40,620 nt of DNA from Methylorubrum zatmanii (GTDB taxonomy: Bacteria > Pseudomonadota > Alphaproteobacteria > Rhizobiales > Beijerinckiaceae): the NCBI RefSeq assembly GCF_014845115.1, contig NZ_NKUI01000064.1, positions 1 to 40,620 on the forward strand. Direction: 5' to 3'. The notes under the pieces were generated by a model that saw only the letters and a program-made list of their open reading frames with translations, was not told the DNA's origin and made no database searches. Position 1 is the stretch's first letter, and each line of letters opens with the position of its first letter. The translations under genes and the position numbers were made by a program. This document shows, in pieces, positions 1 through 7,244 of this stretch.

Positions 1-77
1 GCGGGCCATACGTTTTGCCGAGCGATCATCTCGGCGGCGGTCGTCAGATCAGCGACGGGAACGTAATCGACGTTCAT
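1..77 (-). CDS. 5' end of an unidentified phage-type gene (partial)
   Basis: An ATG at 77 opens a frame that stays open to the left edge, giving 25 visible residues that begin MNVDYVPVADL. Its start codon overlaps the stop of the HNH gene as ATGA, so it is translationally coupled to it and belongs to the same minus-strand operon. Too little is visible to name a family. Membership of a phage early operon is inferred from its neighbours (HNH protein and NinB). Confidence 0.5.
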   Translation of the reverse strand, partial: MNVDYVPVADLTTAAEMIARQNVWP

Positions 78-508
78 CAAGCTTCTCCGAACAGGGAGCG
101 ACGGGGCGGAAGGGTTTTGTTGAGGGGAGCGGAGGCCCGGCGCTGTGGCGGGGCCTTTTGGAAGCCCGCGCTCGTCAGCGGGCGGCCCTTCGGCTGGCTG
201 ATGCCGAGGTGGCGCATCTTCTGGCGCTTGACCTTGGCGGCGTTGGCGAGATCGCCGTCCTTGCCGTGGGTCTTGGCATCCGCGCACGGCTTGTGGGCCG
301 GGCCGCGATTGGACAGGTCGTTGCTGCCCCCCATCGAGAGCGGTACGCGGTGCTCATCAATCCACGGCTCGCCCGCCTGGATCTTCCGGCCACACAGGAC
401 GCACATGCCCTTGTGAGCCTCGAACATCTTGAGGCGCTGCGTCGGGGTAAGGGCCTTGCGGGCAGTCGTGCCGACGTCGGCCTCTTCGGCGCGGTAGAGG
501 CGGCTCAT
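77..508 (-). CDS. HNH endonuclease-like protein
   Basis: This 143-residue protein has a zinc-binding HNH layout: a CVLC knuckle at residues 36-39, an acidic-His motif DEH at 51-53 followed by PLSMGG, an Asn at 67, and a HKPC motif at 72-75. HNH proteins of this size in phages nick or cut DNA, either in packaging or as homing-type enzymes; which applies here is not clear. The Lys/Arg-rich C-terminal half (residues 80-143) probably contacts nucleic acid. The ATG at 508 overlaps the stop of ninB (ATGA), and its own stop overlaps the next start at 77, so it sits in a tightly coupled operon. The HNH assignment is firm; the exact role is inferred. Confidence 0.75.
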   Translation of the reverse strand: MSRLYRAEEADVGTTARKALTPTQRLKMFEAHKGMCVLCGRKIQAGEPWIDEHRVPLSMGGSNDLSNRGPAHKPCADAKTHGKDGDLANAAKVKRQKMRHLGISQPKGRPLTSAGFQKAPPQRRASAPLNKTLPPRRSLFGEA

Positions 509-915
509 GCTGCCCTCCGCTCATCGCGAGGGGCCGGCTCGCTCCACACCACGTCGCGCTCCGCGCCGAAGGCGTAGATTAGTTCGATGAGATCCGAGAA
601 CTCGGCCTTCTTGAGCTTCGAGGTGTGCAAGCCGAGGACGACGAAGGTGCCTGCGTCCAAGCCGGGCACGACCCGTGACTTGCGGAGCGACGCGGTGAAG
701 ACATCCTTCCATTCATCGGATGTGAGGCGCTGGCCGTACCACTCGACCTGACGCGCCACGTCGTCCAACATCGGCCAGAGCTTGGCGTTCTGGTCGAGCG
801 AGCGAGTGTCTTCGCGGAACTCGACCAGCATCCCCTCGGGAGCCTTGAGTATCCAGCGAATAGCGCGCTGGCGTACGACGTCGTTGGCGAGGCGGAGGAT
901 GTGACGGGCGGCCAT
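505..915 (-). CDS. ninB: NinB family phage recombination protein
   Basis: The 136-residue product resembles NinB (Orf) of lambdoid phages, a single-stranded-DNA-binding recombination mediator that can stand in for RecFOR. Recognisable family features are the SLDQNAKLWPMLDDVA segment near residues 38-53, followed by the W-Y-G-Q-x-L and W-K-D-V-F motifs and a GLHTSKL segment. The ATG at 915 was chosen over an upstream in-frame start because it forms an ATGA overlap with the preceding small gene and gives the usual family length. Its stop overlaps the HNH start. A ninB/HNH pair is typical of the recombination region of temperate phages, so this points to prophage DNA. Confidence 0.8.
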   Translation of the reverse strand: MAARHILRLANDVVRQRAIRWILKAPEGMLVEFREDTRSLDQNAKLWPMLDDVARQVEWYGQRLTSDEWKDVFTASLRKSRVVPGLDAGTFVVLGLHTSKLKKAEFSDLIELIYAFGAERDVVWSEPAPRDERRAA

Positions 916-1076
916 CAGCAAGCCCTCCGACGCTGAGCTTGGCAGATCTCCTTGGCCCACGATCCCTGCCAGTCTGTGCGACGGCCGTACTTGCGATGCA
1001 GGCGCCCCATTCCTTTCAGATTATCGGAGCAGATGTCGTCCCAAATGTCGTGCCAGACCGCGCCGTAGCGCAGCAT
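915..1076 (-). CDS. Small phage-type hypothetical protein
   Basis: The 53-residue frame starts at an ATG at 1076 and ends in a TGA that overlaps the ninB start (ATGA). It is rich in Arg, Trp and Lys and begins MLRYGAVWHDIWDD. The frame can be extended upstream to 1217, but that extension would read through the antisense of a capsid fragment and has unnatural composition, so the shorter start is preferred. I recognise no family. The coupling to ninB is the only reason to believe it is a real gene; its upstream promoter region appears to have been replaced by the capsid fragment. Confidence 0.45.
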   Translation of the reverse strand: MLRYGAVWHDIWDDICSDNLKGMGRLHRKYGRRTDWQGSWAKEICQAQRRRAC

Positions 1077-1449
1077 CCGCCCGCTGCGGGTCGAGGACGG
1101 CCGAGAATACTTCGTGACCTTCATGGCCTCCGGCCCGTTCGCCGACCTGTCGAACGATCCGGCCATGATCGCCGCGAACAAGGATGCCCGCGCCCGTGAG
1201 GGCTCCGGCATGGACAAGAACCCGCTCTTCCAGGACGGCGACCTGCTCTACAAGGGCATGATCTACCGCGAGATCCCGGAACTGAGCCAGTTGAAGCTCA
1301 CCGGAGCCGGCACGGCGGGTGCGGACGTGTATCCGTGCTTCACCTGTGGCCAGCAGGCCATGGGCTACGCGATCGGCCAGCTTCCGGCCCCGACGACCCG
1401 CAGGCTGTCCGTAAAGGGCCAGATTTGGCCTACAGCACCAATCACCTAG
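1069..1449 (+). pseudogene. Fragment of a phage major capsid protein gene
   Basis: After a TAG at 1066-1068 this frame reads IRPLRVEDGREYFVTFM and later DGDLLYKGMIYREIPEL and GAGTAGADVYPCFTCGQQA. These are features I associate with N4-gp56-type major capsid proteins (for example the R-V-x-x-G-R-E-Y-F-V strand and the hydrophobic C-terminal G-x-Q-A segment). The N-terminal two thirds of such a protein are absent and there is no plausible start codon or ribosome binding site. The C-terminus also departs from the expected continuation after about 1405, where it reads TTRRLSVKGQIWP and stops at 1449. It is best read as a deletion remnant of a structural gene joined head to head with the early operon. 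Confidence 0.6.
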
Positions 1450-1463
1450 CGATTTGCAGGAAG

Positions 1464-1537
1464 TGGCTGGGGGACCTGGATTCGAACCAGGACTAGCGGA
1501 GTCAGAGTCCGCGGTTCTACCGTTAAACTATCCCCCA
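1464..1537 (-). tRNA. tRNA-Gln (anticodon CTG)
   Basis: The minus strand folds into a complete cloverleaf. The acceptor stem is TGGGGGA paired with TCCCCCA, followed by discriminator G and an encoded CCA. The D arm contains AACGGT. The anticodon stem GCGGA/TCCGC encloses the loop CTCTGAC, giving anticodon CTG (decoding CAG). The T arm has CCTGG/CCAGG around the TTCGAAT loop. The 74-nt length includes the CCA. Its 3' end faces the prophage remnant, which is the usual geometry when a tRNA 3' half is used as a phage attachment site. Confidence 0.95.
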
Positions 1538-1874
1538 CCGAGCTGATTGGAAGCACAACGCATTCCAGCGCCAAGCCCCAATCGCGGGGCCTTGGCGTCC
1601 AAGGCTCGCTCGCGGTGTGCGGCTCAGATATGCTGAGCCGGTTCGCCCGTCAACCTATGGACGGGCCCCTCGATGCGAAATTTGCCCCGCATGCCCGCCC
1701 CCGTCGTCCCGTCGACACACTCGTCTAGACCACGGCCGTCACCGGCGAGGGGGCGCTGGCGAAAGGAAAGCGGGGGCGTTGCGCCGCTCCCCTGCAGTGC
1801 GACAGCTGTCGATGCCGTCCGGCGAGACTCGGTCCGGCGACGCCCAGAGCTATGCGACGGACGGCGCTGAGGCC
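1538..1874. other. Intergenic region between tRNA-Gln and ccdA
   Basis: This 337-bp stretch should hold the tRNA promoter (near 1540-1600, reading leftward) and the ccdA promoter (reading rightward). I see no convincing gene, terminator or repeat. An in-frame extension of ccdA reaches as far as 1617, but its residues are Arg/Pro-rich and unlike a membrane protein N-terminus. Confidence 0.5.
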
Positions 1875-2594
1875 ATGTCCGCCTCCTTCGGCCTCGCCTT
1901 CCTCGCCGGGCTCCTGTCCGTGCTGTCGCCCTGTGTCCTGCCGCTGCTGCCCCTCGTGCTCGGCACGGCCGCCTCCGAGCACCGCCTCGGTCCGGCGGCG
2001 CTCGCCGCCGGCCTCGCCCTGTCCTTCGTGACCATCGGCCTGTTCGTGGCGACCATCGGTTTCGCCCTGGGCCTCGACACGGCGCTGTTTCGGACGATCG
2101 CGGCGGTGCTGCTCGTCGGAATCGGCGGTGTGCTGCTCGTGCCCGCCGCGCAGGATCGGTTCGCCACCGCCGCCGGCCCGGTGGCGAACTGGGCGGAAAC
2201 CCGCTTCGGCCATCGTTCGACCACCGGACTGTCCGGGCAATTCGGCGTCGGCCTGCTGCTCGGGGCGGTCTGGGCGCCCTGCGTCGGGCCGACGCTCGGG
2301 GCCGCCTCGCTGCTGGCCGCACAGGGGCGCGACCTCACCGCCGTCGCCGCGACGATGACGCTGTTCGGCCTCGGCGCCGCCCTGCCGCTGCTTCTGCTCG
2401 GCAGCCTGTCCCGGACCCTGCTGCTGGCCAGCCGCGGACGGATGATGCATCTCGGCCGCGGGCTGAAGCTCGGGCTCGGGCTGCTCCTCGTCGCGACGGG
2501 CCTCGCCGTCCTGAGCGGCCTCGACAAGGTGCTGGAGACGGCCCTGGTCGAGGCCTCTCCCGATTGGCTGACGGCGCTGACGACCCGGTTCTGA
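1875..2594 (+). CDS. ccdA: CcdA/DsbD-type thiol-disulfide transport membrane protein
   Basis: The 239-residue protein has six predicted membrane segments in two homologous halves. Each half carries the hallmark cysteine between prolines: LSPCVLPLLPL near residues 18-28 and WAPCVGPTLG near 134-143. CcdA proteins move reducing equivalents from cytoplasmic thioredoxin across the inner membrane to periplasmic partners, and are needed for cytochrome c maturation among other things. The ATG at 1875 gives the normal short cytoplasmic N-terminus; another in-frame ATG lies at 1812. The gene stands alone, separated from a convergent glycosyltransferase gene by a repeat. A link with haem attachment to cytochrome cL (mxaG, far right) is possible but only inferred. 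Confidence 0.85.
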   Translation: MSASFGLAFLAGLLSVLSPCVLPLLPLVLGTAASEHRLGPAALAAGLALSFVTIGLFVATIGFALGLDTALFRTIAAVLLVGIGGVLLVPAAQDRFATAAGPVANWAETRFGHRSTTGLSGQFGVGLLLGAVWAPCVGPTLGAASLLAAQGRDLTAVAATMTLFGLGAALPLLLLGSLSRTLLLASRGRMMHLGRGLKLGLGLLLVATGLAVLSGLDKVLETALVEASPDWLTALTTRF

Positions 2595-2626
2595 TTCCGC
2601 TTCCCGTCGACCGGACCGGATGCGGG

Positions 2627-2695
2627 CTCGGCCAGCCCACGCGGCCCCTGGGCGGAGGCCACATCCGCCATCCCGAAGGGATCAACCGGATTGGC
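2627..2695. repeat. Dispersed intergenic repeat, copy A
   Basis: The segment after ccdA starting CTCGGCCAGCCCACGCGG and ending near GGATTGGC is recognisably the same element as 15806-15875. Both contain ATCCGCC, then CCCGAAGGGAT, then a CGGAT-TGG type ending. The centre ATCCCGAAGGGAT can form a small hairpin. It lies between convergent genes, where it could help end transcription from either side. Confidence 0.65.
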
Positions 2696-2717
2696 TACGA
2701 GACGCTCCTCGCGCCTG

Positions 2718-3917
2718 TCAGCCCAGGAAGGACCGGCGGTGGTCGGCTTCGGCCGGAACGAGGATTTCGTCCGGCCTCTGGGCAGCGGGGGAGGGCGCGG
2801 CCCGGGCGGCGGGGCCCAGCGCCAGCGTCTCCGCGATCACGTAACGGGCGAGCGCGTCGAAGGTGTAGACCCGCTCCACCAGCCTGCGGGCCGCCGCCGT
2901 CATCCGGTCGACCTGCGCGTCCTCGGTCCGCAGCAGAGTGTCGAGGGTGTGCTCCAGATCCGCCTGCGGATCGAGGTAGAAACCCTCGCGGCCGTGGAGG
3001 AACGGCTCGATGCCGACGAGCGGGCGGGTGTCGAAGATCGGCACGCTGCCGAAGGCCGCCACCTCGTAATGCCGGTAGCAATCCCAGCCGACCCCACCGG
3101 GCGAGAGGCAGAACCGGCTGCGGGCGATCGCCTCGGCGAAGGCTTCCCGGTCCAGGCGCTGGGCGGGCGCGTGGATGCGCCAGCCCCGGGCGGCGAGCCG
3201 TGGCAGGATCCCCGCCAGAGCCTCGCGAAAGACGATGCCCTGCGCCGAACCGACATAGAACAGGTCATGGCTGCGGGCGGAGGCCGGAAGCGGCGGCGGC
3301 GCGGCGGCCGTCTCGATGCCGAGGGCGAAGGGACGCAGCTTCGCCCGAAGCGCGAGGCAGGCGGGGTCCTGACGGGCATGGCCGGCGCAGGCGCCGCGGG
3401 GCAGGACGGTTTCGAGGCTGTTCCAGCGATTGGCGGCCAGCTCCCGCTTGAAGAACAGGTCGCAGCGCCAAACGAAAGCGCGATCCCGCGGGTGGATCGT
3501 GAGATGGTCGGTGACGTCGAGCACCACGAGCCGGACGCGGGCGCCCCGGGCGGCGAACAGGACGAGGGTGCGGAAGGCGAGCCCGAGCAGGCTCAGGCCC
3601 CAATGCACGGGGAGGGGGCGCCCGGCGCTGTTCAGGGGGCCGATGCAGCGGGTCACGACGATGTCGTAATCCTGCACGAGACAGGCCCGGGCGACGCCGA
3701 CCACCCGACGCGCCAGCGCGAGCAGCCGCGTCGGCAGGCTGCCGGAATGGGGCGCGCGGGTCCTCACATCGGTCCAGCGCAGCCGCGTGTCGAGGAAGGT
3801 CGTCCGCTCGGGGAAGGCGGCGGCCACGAGGGGCATGAGGCCGAATTCGAGGATCCGCGGACGATCCGCCCCTCCGGACGGCGCGGTCGCTCGGCCTCGG
3901 TCGTTCAAGGTATCCAT
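2718..3917 (-). CDS. Glycosyltransferase-like protein (exostosin/GT-B-like)
   Basis: The 399-residue cytosolic or membrane-associated protein has the look of an exostosin-type or GT-B glycosyltransferase. The C-terminal half has SRFCLSPGGVGWDCYRHYE (about residues 268-286) followed by A-F-G-S-V-P-I-F, which matches the nucleotide-sugar-binding pattern in which a Glu/His-rich helix precedes a GxxPI strand. A single hydrophobic stretch lies near residues 107-120. The gene is 46 bp downstream of a family 2 glycosyltransferase on the same strand, so the two probably form an operon that adds sugars to the polysaccharide made by the cluster to the right. Donor and acceptor cannot be told from sequence. 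The family call is moderate: the motifs are seen, the fold is inferred. Confidence 0.6.
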   Translation of the reverse strand: MDTLNDRGRATAPSGGADRPRILEFGLMPLVAAAFPERTTFLDTRLRWTDVRTRAPHSGSLPTRLLALARRVVGVARACLVQDYDIVVTRCIGPLNSAGRPLPVHWGLSLLGLAFRTLVLFAARGARVRLVVLDVTDHLTIHPRDRAFVWRCDLFFKRELAANRWNSLETVLPRGACAGHARQDPACLALRAKLRPFALGIETAAAPPPLPASARSHDLFYVGSAQGIVFREALAGILPRLAARGWRIHAPAQRLDREAFAEAIARSRFCLSPGGVGWDCYRHYEVAAFGSVPIFDTRPLVGIEPFLHGREGFYLDPQADLEHTLDTLLRTEDAQVDRMTAAARRLVERVYTFDALARYVIAETLALGPAARAAPSPAAQRPDEILVPAEADHRRSFLG

Positions 3918-3963
3918 GGCGGCCTGCGGTCCCGCTGGCGCCCCGCGCCGGGGCGCGGAGACA

Positions 3964-4782
3964 TCAGAAGTGAGCGTGAGGCTGGAGCTTCAGCCGGCTG
4001 CGGCCGAGGTCGAGCTGCTTGCTGATCAGCCAGTCGGGGTTGCGGGCGTTGAAGTAGGTCTTCAACGCGTATTTCCAGAATGTCTCTTCGAGGCCGGAGG
4101 TCGGCCCGTGGACCGCCTTCACCCGGGCGATCTCGCCCTCCGCCCGCGCCTTGTGGACGGGGCTGGCGCTGTTGTTCTGCCCCGTGCGTCGGAAGCAGGC
4201 GACCGGGCGGCCGACCCGGGCATAGGGCTCCAGCGCCAGGGCGCGGCAGAACATCTCGTAGTCGCCGCAATCCTTGTACGCGTAGTCGAAGCCGCCGAGC
4301 TGGGCGTAGAAGTCCCGCGAAATATAGGTCGCCATGTGCATCACCGGGTTCCAGCCGAGGCACACCAGCATGCGCGGCGTCATCCAGTTCGGCGGGGCGG
4401 CTAGGCCGCCGAGCCCCCGGCCGCGCCCATCGATCCAGCGGATGCCGCCGACGACCCAGCGCGCACCGGTCCGGCGGTAGGCCGCGACCACCGCTTCGAG
4501 GCCGCCCTCCACCAGCACGTCGTCGGCGCCCAGAAAGCCGAGGAGCTCGCCGGAGGCGGCGAAGGATCCCTTGTTGATCGCATCGAAGATGCCGCGATCC
4601 TTGCCCTGGAGCACCGTGGCGCCCATCGCCCGGGCAAGCTCCACGGTGCCGTCGGTGCTGCCGGCATCGACGATCACGTGCTCGACCTCGATGCCGTTGC
4701 GGGCATTGGCCCGCGAGGATTCGATGCACTCACGCAAGTATTCGACGCCGTTGAGCGTCGGGGTGACCACGGACACCTTCAT
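3964..4782 (-). CDS. Family 2 glycosyltransferase
   Basis: This 272-residue GT-A enzyme has the standard GT2 layout. It opens with VSVVTPTLNGVEYLRECI, followed by HVIVDAGSTDGT (nucleotide-binding Asp residues), then GKDRGIFDAINKG and the metal-binding GFLGADD motif. These four blocks in this spacing recall the WcaE/colanic-acid branch of the family. A conserved downstream block (CGDYEMFCRAL) fits the catalytic-base region. No membrane segment is evident, so it likely acts at the inner face of the cytoplasmic membrane on a lipid-linked sugar acceptor. It starts at an ATG at 4782 and leads into the gene at 2718. Function as a polysaccharide glycosyltransferase is secure; the sugar is unknown. 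Confidence 0.85.
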   Translation of the reverse strand: MKVSVVTPTLNGVEYLRECIESSRANARNGIEVEHVIVDAGSTDGTVELARAMGATVLQGKDRGIFDAINKGSFAASGELLGFLGADDVLVEGGLEAVVAAYRRTGARWVVGGIRWIDGRGRGLGGLAAPPNWMTPRMLVCLGWNPVMHMATYISRDFYAQLGGFDYAYKDCGDYEMFCRALALEPYARVGRPVACFRRTGQNNSASPVHKARAEGEIARVKAVHGPTSGLEETFWKYALKTYFNARNPDWLISKQLDLGRSRLKLQPHAHF

Positions 4783-4935
4783 GGCCGGATTCCTTGTCTC
4801 TGGCTCTCGGTCACTGGCTCACGCGCCTCGTGCCGGATCCGGGACGAGGCGCGACGCTCTTCGTTTCGTATCGCCGTTTCAGACGAACCGGTGGCCGCCG
4901 TTGGAGACGGCCGCCCGGAGGTTCGTGAGGCACTG

Positions 4936-5697
4936 TCAGGCGAGCGCCAGCCCCCCGGAGGTGAAGTGGTCCCGGCCGGCGACCAGGGAGAGCGGGCTGG
5001 CAAGTCCTCCGAACCGGTCGGCAGGAGCGGTGCCGTTGCTGACGATGCCCTTGTTCATCGCCCAGACCGCGGCCTGGGTCCGGTTCTTCACCCGGACCTT
5101 GCGCAGGATCGCCTTCACATGGACCTTGACCGTGGCCTCGGCGATATCGAGGTTGCGGGCGATGACCTTGTTGGACTCGCCGAGGGCGAGACCTTCGAGA
5201 ATGTTGACCTCACGGCTCGACAGGCTGGACAGCGAGGTTCCGTCCGCCCTCTGGAGCCCCGTCAGGGCAGCGACCGGCCCCGGCGCCCGGACCGGATCGG
5301 CCGCCAGGCAGAGGCGCCCGAGGAAGCTCATCGGCAGCACGGCGCAATCGGCGATCACGACTTCCAGGGTCTTGAGGAGATCGGTCGGGGAGACGTCCTC
5401 GGTCAGGTAGGCCGAGGCGCCGAGCTGAAGGCTGCGCAGCATCAGCCCCTCGGTGTCGCGCAGGGCGAGGGCGACGATCTTCACGTCGGGCAGCGCCTCC
5501 GCGACCTGTCCGACGATGCCCGCCGCCTCCTCGTCGATGACGACGAGGGCCATGCGCGCCGCCTGCAGGTCACAGTGATGCAGCGCCATGCTGGCTTCGA
5601 CCTGCCGAACCGTGAAACGCGTACCGGACAGAAGCGCGACCAGACTCTCCCTGACCATGCGATTGTCGCTGACGATCAGCGTATCGATATGTTCCAT
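4936..5697 (-). CDS. LuxR/NarL-type regulator with atypical receiver
   Basis: The 253-residue protein has an N-terminal receiver-like domain (1-125) and a C-terminal LuxR-type helix-turn-helix (about 175-240, containing LSSREVNILEGLALGESNK and ATVKVHVKAILRKV). The expected phosphoacceptor Asp is present (LVVID, D55). However, the acidic pair is D-N (11-12) rather than D-D, and the conserved Lys of the last strand (GAxGYLxK in NarL) is replaced (SAYLTED). The domain may therefore be poorly phosphorylated or constitutively in one state. It is followed on the same strand by two glycosyltransferase genes after a 153-bp gap, which suggests but does not prove that they are targets. A GGGGAG sequence about 8 nt before the ATG at 5697 is a good ribosome binding site. 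Confidence 0.85.
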   Translation of the reverse strand: MEHIDTLIVSDNRMVRESLVALLSGTRFTVRQVEASMALHHCDLQAARMALVVIDEEAAGIVGQVAEALPDVKIVALALRDTEGLMLRSLQLGASAYLTEDVSPTDLLKTLEVVIADCAVLPMSFLGRLCLAADPVRAPGPVAALTGLQRADGTSLSSLSSREVNILEGLALGESNKVIARNLDIAEATVKVHVKAILRKVRVKNRTQAAVWAMNKGIVSNGTAPADRFGGLASPLSLVAGRDHFTSGGLALA

Positions 5698-5889
5698 CCG
5701 AGCTACTCCCCTAAATTGCTCAAGATCTCCCGCACCGCGCCCCGACCGTAGGCCTCACTCTATTCAGGCCGATCGCATCGTCAGATTGTGCGCTGCAGGG
5801 TGTTAGGCACAAATTAACTAGACCGAATGGAATGATTCATGTCATGTCAGAAAAAAATTGGACACCCAGTCCGCTCTACGACTTATGCA

Positions 5890-6540
5890 CTAGATTTTCC
5901 CCTTGAGCATGGTTGGCGCGAGAAGCGCAGCCTCTGTTCGATTTCTGACACCAAGCACCCTGATCACTGCGGATACGTGAATTTTTACGGTTGCTTCTGC
6001 GATGCTCAATGCAACCGCTATTTCTCGATTGGACAATCCCTTACCGATCAAGGCGAGAACTTCGCGCTGGCGCAGCGTCAATCCGAACGAGCGCTCACCG
6101 CGCTCCGCCTGCCGAATCGGCGCGGCTGGGTCCGGCGGCTTCACCGGCAGGATGGCGCTGGGAGCGTAGAGCCGGCCCTCGAGGATCGTCCTGACCGCCA
6201 TCAGCATCTCGTCCTCGCGCTGACGCCGGACGACCAATCCATGAAATCCCAGGCTCAAGGCATCCTGGAACAGGTCGGCCGAGGCCTGCGGGACGACGAG
6301 CAGGAGGCGCGCAGCCCCCGCCTCCCGCTTCAGGGCACCGAGATAGGTCGGATCGCCGGCAGGGAGCAGCCGCGACCCGACGATGACGAGATCGGTCTTG
6401 AACGGTGACTGAAGTCCCTTGATCAGTTCCAGTGGATTGGAAACATCGACGATGACGCTGCCCCTCAAATGCTCCTCCAAGACCTTTCTCAGGCCGGCAC
6501 GGAACAGTCTCTGCTCATCTGCGATGATGATCCGGGGCAT
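5890..6540 (-). CDS. LuxR-type regulator with degenerate receiver (no phosphoacceptor Asp)
   Basis: The 216-residue protein has the NarL/FixJ shape: a receiver-like domain at 1-120 and an HTH at about 150-210 (LTLRQREVLALIGKGLSNRE, then ATVKIHVSAVIRVLGV). The acidic pair is D8-E9. At the position of the phosphoacceptor Asp the sequence is DLVIVGSRL, with Gly55, and the last-strand Lys is Arg-Arg (GLVVRRQ). It therefore cannot be a conventional aspartate-phosphorylated regulator and is probably an orphan or ligand- or partner-controlled transcription factor. The ATG at 6540 lacks a clear Shine-Dalgarno sequence and is preceded by the AT-rich spacer. It is divergent from the histidine kinase at 7245 and tandem with the regulator at 4936. 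Confidence 0.85.
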   Translation of the reverse strand: MPRIIIADEQRLFRAGLRKVLEEHLRGSVIVDVSNPLELIKGLQSPFKTDLVIVGSRLLPAGDPTYLGALKREAGAARLLLVVPQASADLFQDALSLGFHGLVVRRQREDEMLMAVRTILEGRLYAPSAILPVKPPDPAAPIRQAERGERSFGLTLRQREVLALIGKGLSNREIAVALSIAEATVKIHVSAVIRVLGVRNRTEAALLAPTMLKGKI

Positions 6541-7244
6541 AATTCAATAAATGCTCCACTATACCGAGATCAGATATAAAATTTTAATGGGATCAAGTAC
6601 ATAAATTTCGAGGTATTACCAAAATTTCTGTCGATTGCCCGCAAATTCGGTGAAAAATACAATCTTTAGCAGAATTTTTGCAGTCAAAGATTGAAAATTA
6701 TGCATACATTCTTATCAACGCCCCAGAATCGGCCCGGCACACCCTTGCCTCAGTTAGCATGCCGACCACGGCTTCCAAGTTTCAATCAGAATATTACTCC
6801 GTTTTGACAGAATCCATGCCGGATCGCGCCGCATTTCAAGCCACATTGGATCCATGCATCCGATAGACCCGCGATTCAGCACAAAATACGCCATCCGGAC
6901 TATCAACAACGAGTGAGGCTATTTCCACTTTTGTTATATACCGCATTGCAGCGCATGCATATTCTGCCAATCGGTTACTGCTGTGGCGAGCCTCACCGAA
7001 AGCCTAGGCAATAACTCGAACGGGCATGCCGCCTTTGCGGCAGACGGCAACTGGGGGCAGACGATGAATCCGGCAGTTGTAAATAACAATGCCTGTTCAT
7101 CCACAGATCCACCAACGGCGCTCCTGCGTGAGAACTTCCACGCAGGCCTTGGGACGCGCAGCATCTCCGAAGGCCAACAAACGATCATCGGTGACAGCCG
7201 GGGCTGCGCCCACGCGAGACCGACCGCATTCGGAGGGGCAGACC
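6541..7244. other. Long AT-rich intergenic region between divergent regulator genes
   Basis: This 704-bp stretch separates the degenerate LuxR gene (leftward) from the histidine kinase gene (rightward). The first 200 bp are strikingly AT-rich for this genome. Two short open frames (6678-6866 and 6983-7288) lack convincing starts or a recognisable product. The region probably holds divergent promoters and binding sites. A GCCGC-CTTT-GCGGC hairpin lies near 7028-7041. I cannot name individual promoter elements with confidence. Confidence 0.5.

Noticed and set aside
1617..1874. N-terminal extension of ccdA
   Set aside because: Arg/Pro/Ser-rich residues unlike the family; the ATG at 1875 gives the normal protein.
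2691..4025. Long plus-strand frames opposite the glycosyltransferase genes
   Set aside because: Low-complexity Gly/Arg/Ala translation; the minus-strand frames show recognisable glycosyltransferase motifs.
5839..6408. A plus-strand frame opposite the degenerate LuxR gene
   Set aside because: Shadow frame; the minus strand has a clear LuxR HTH.
6678..6866. A 62-codon frame in the AT-rich spacer
   Set aside because: Starts at TTG without a ribosome binding site and has no recognisable product; AT-rich DNA gives no coding support.
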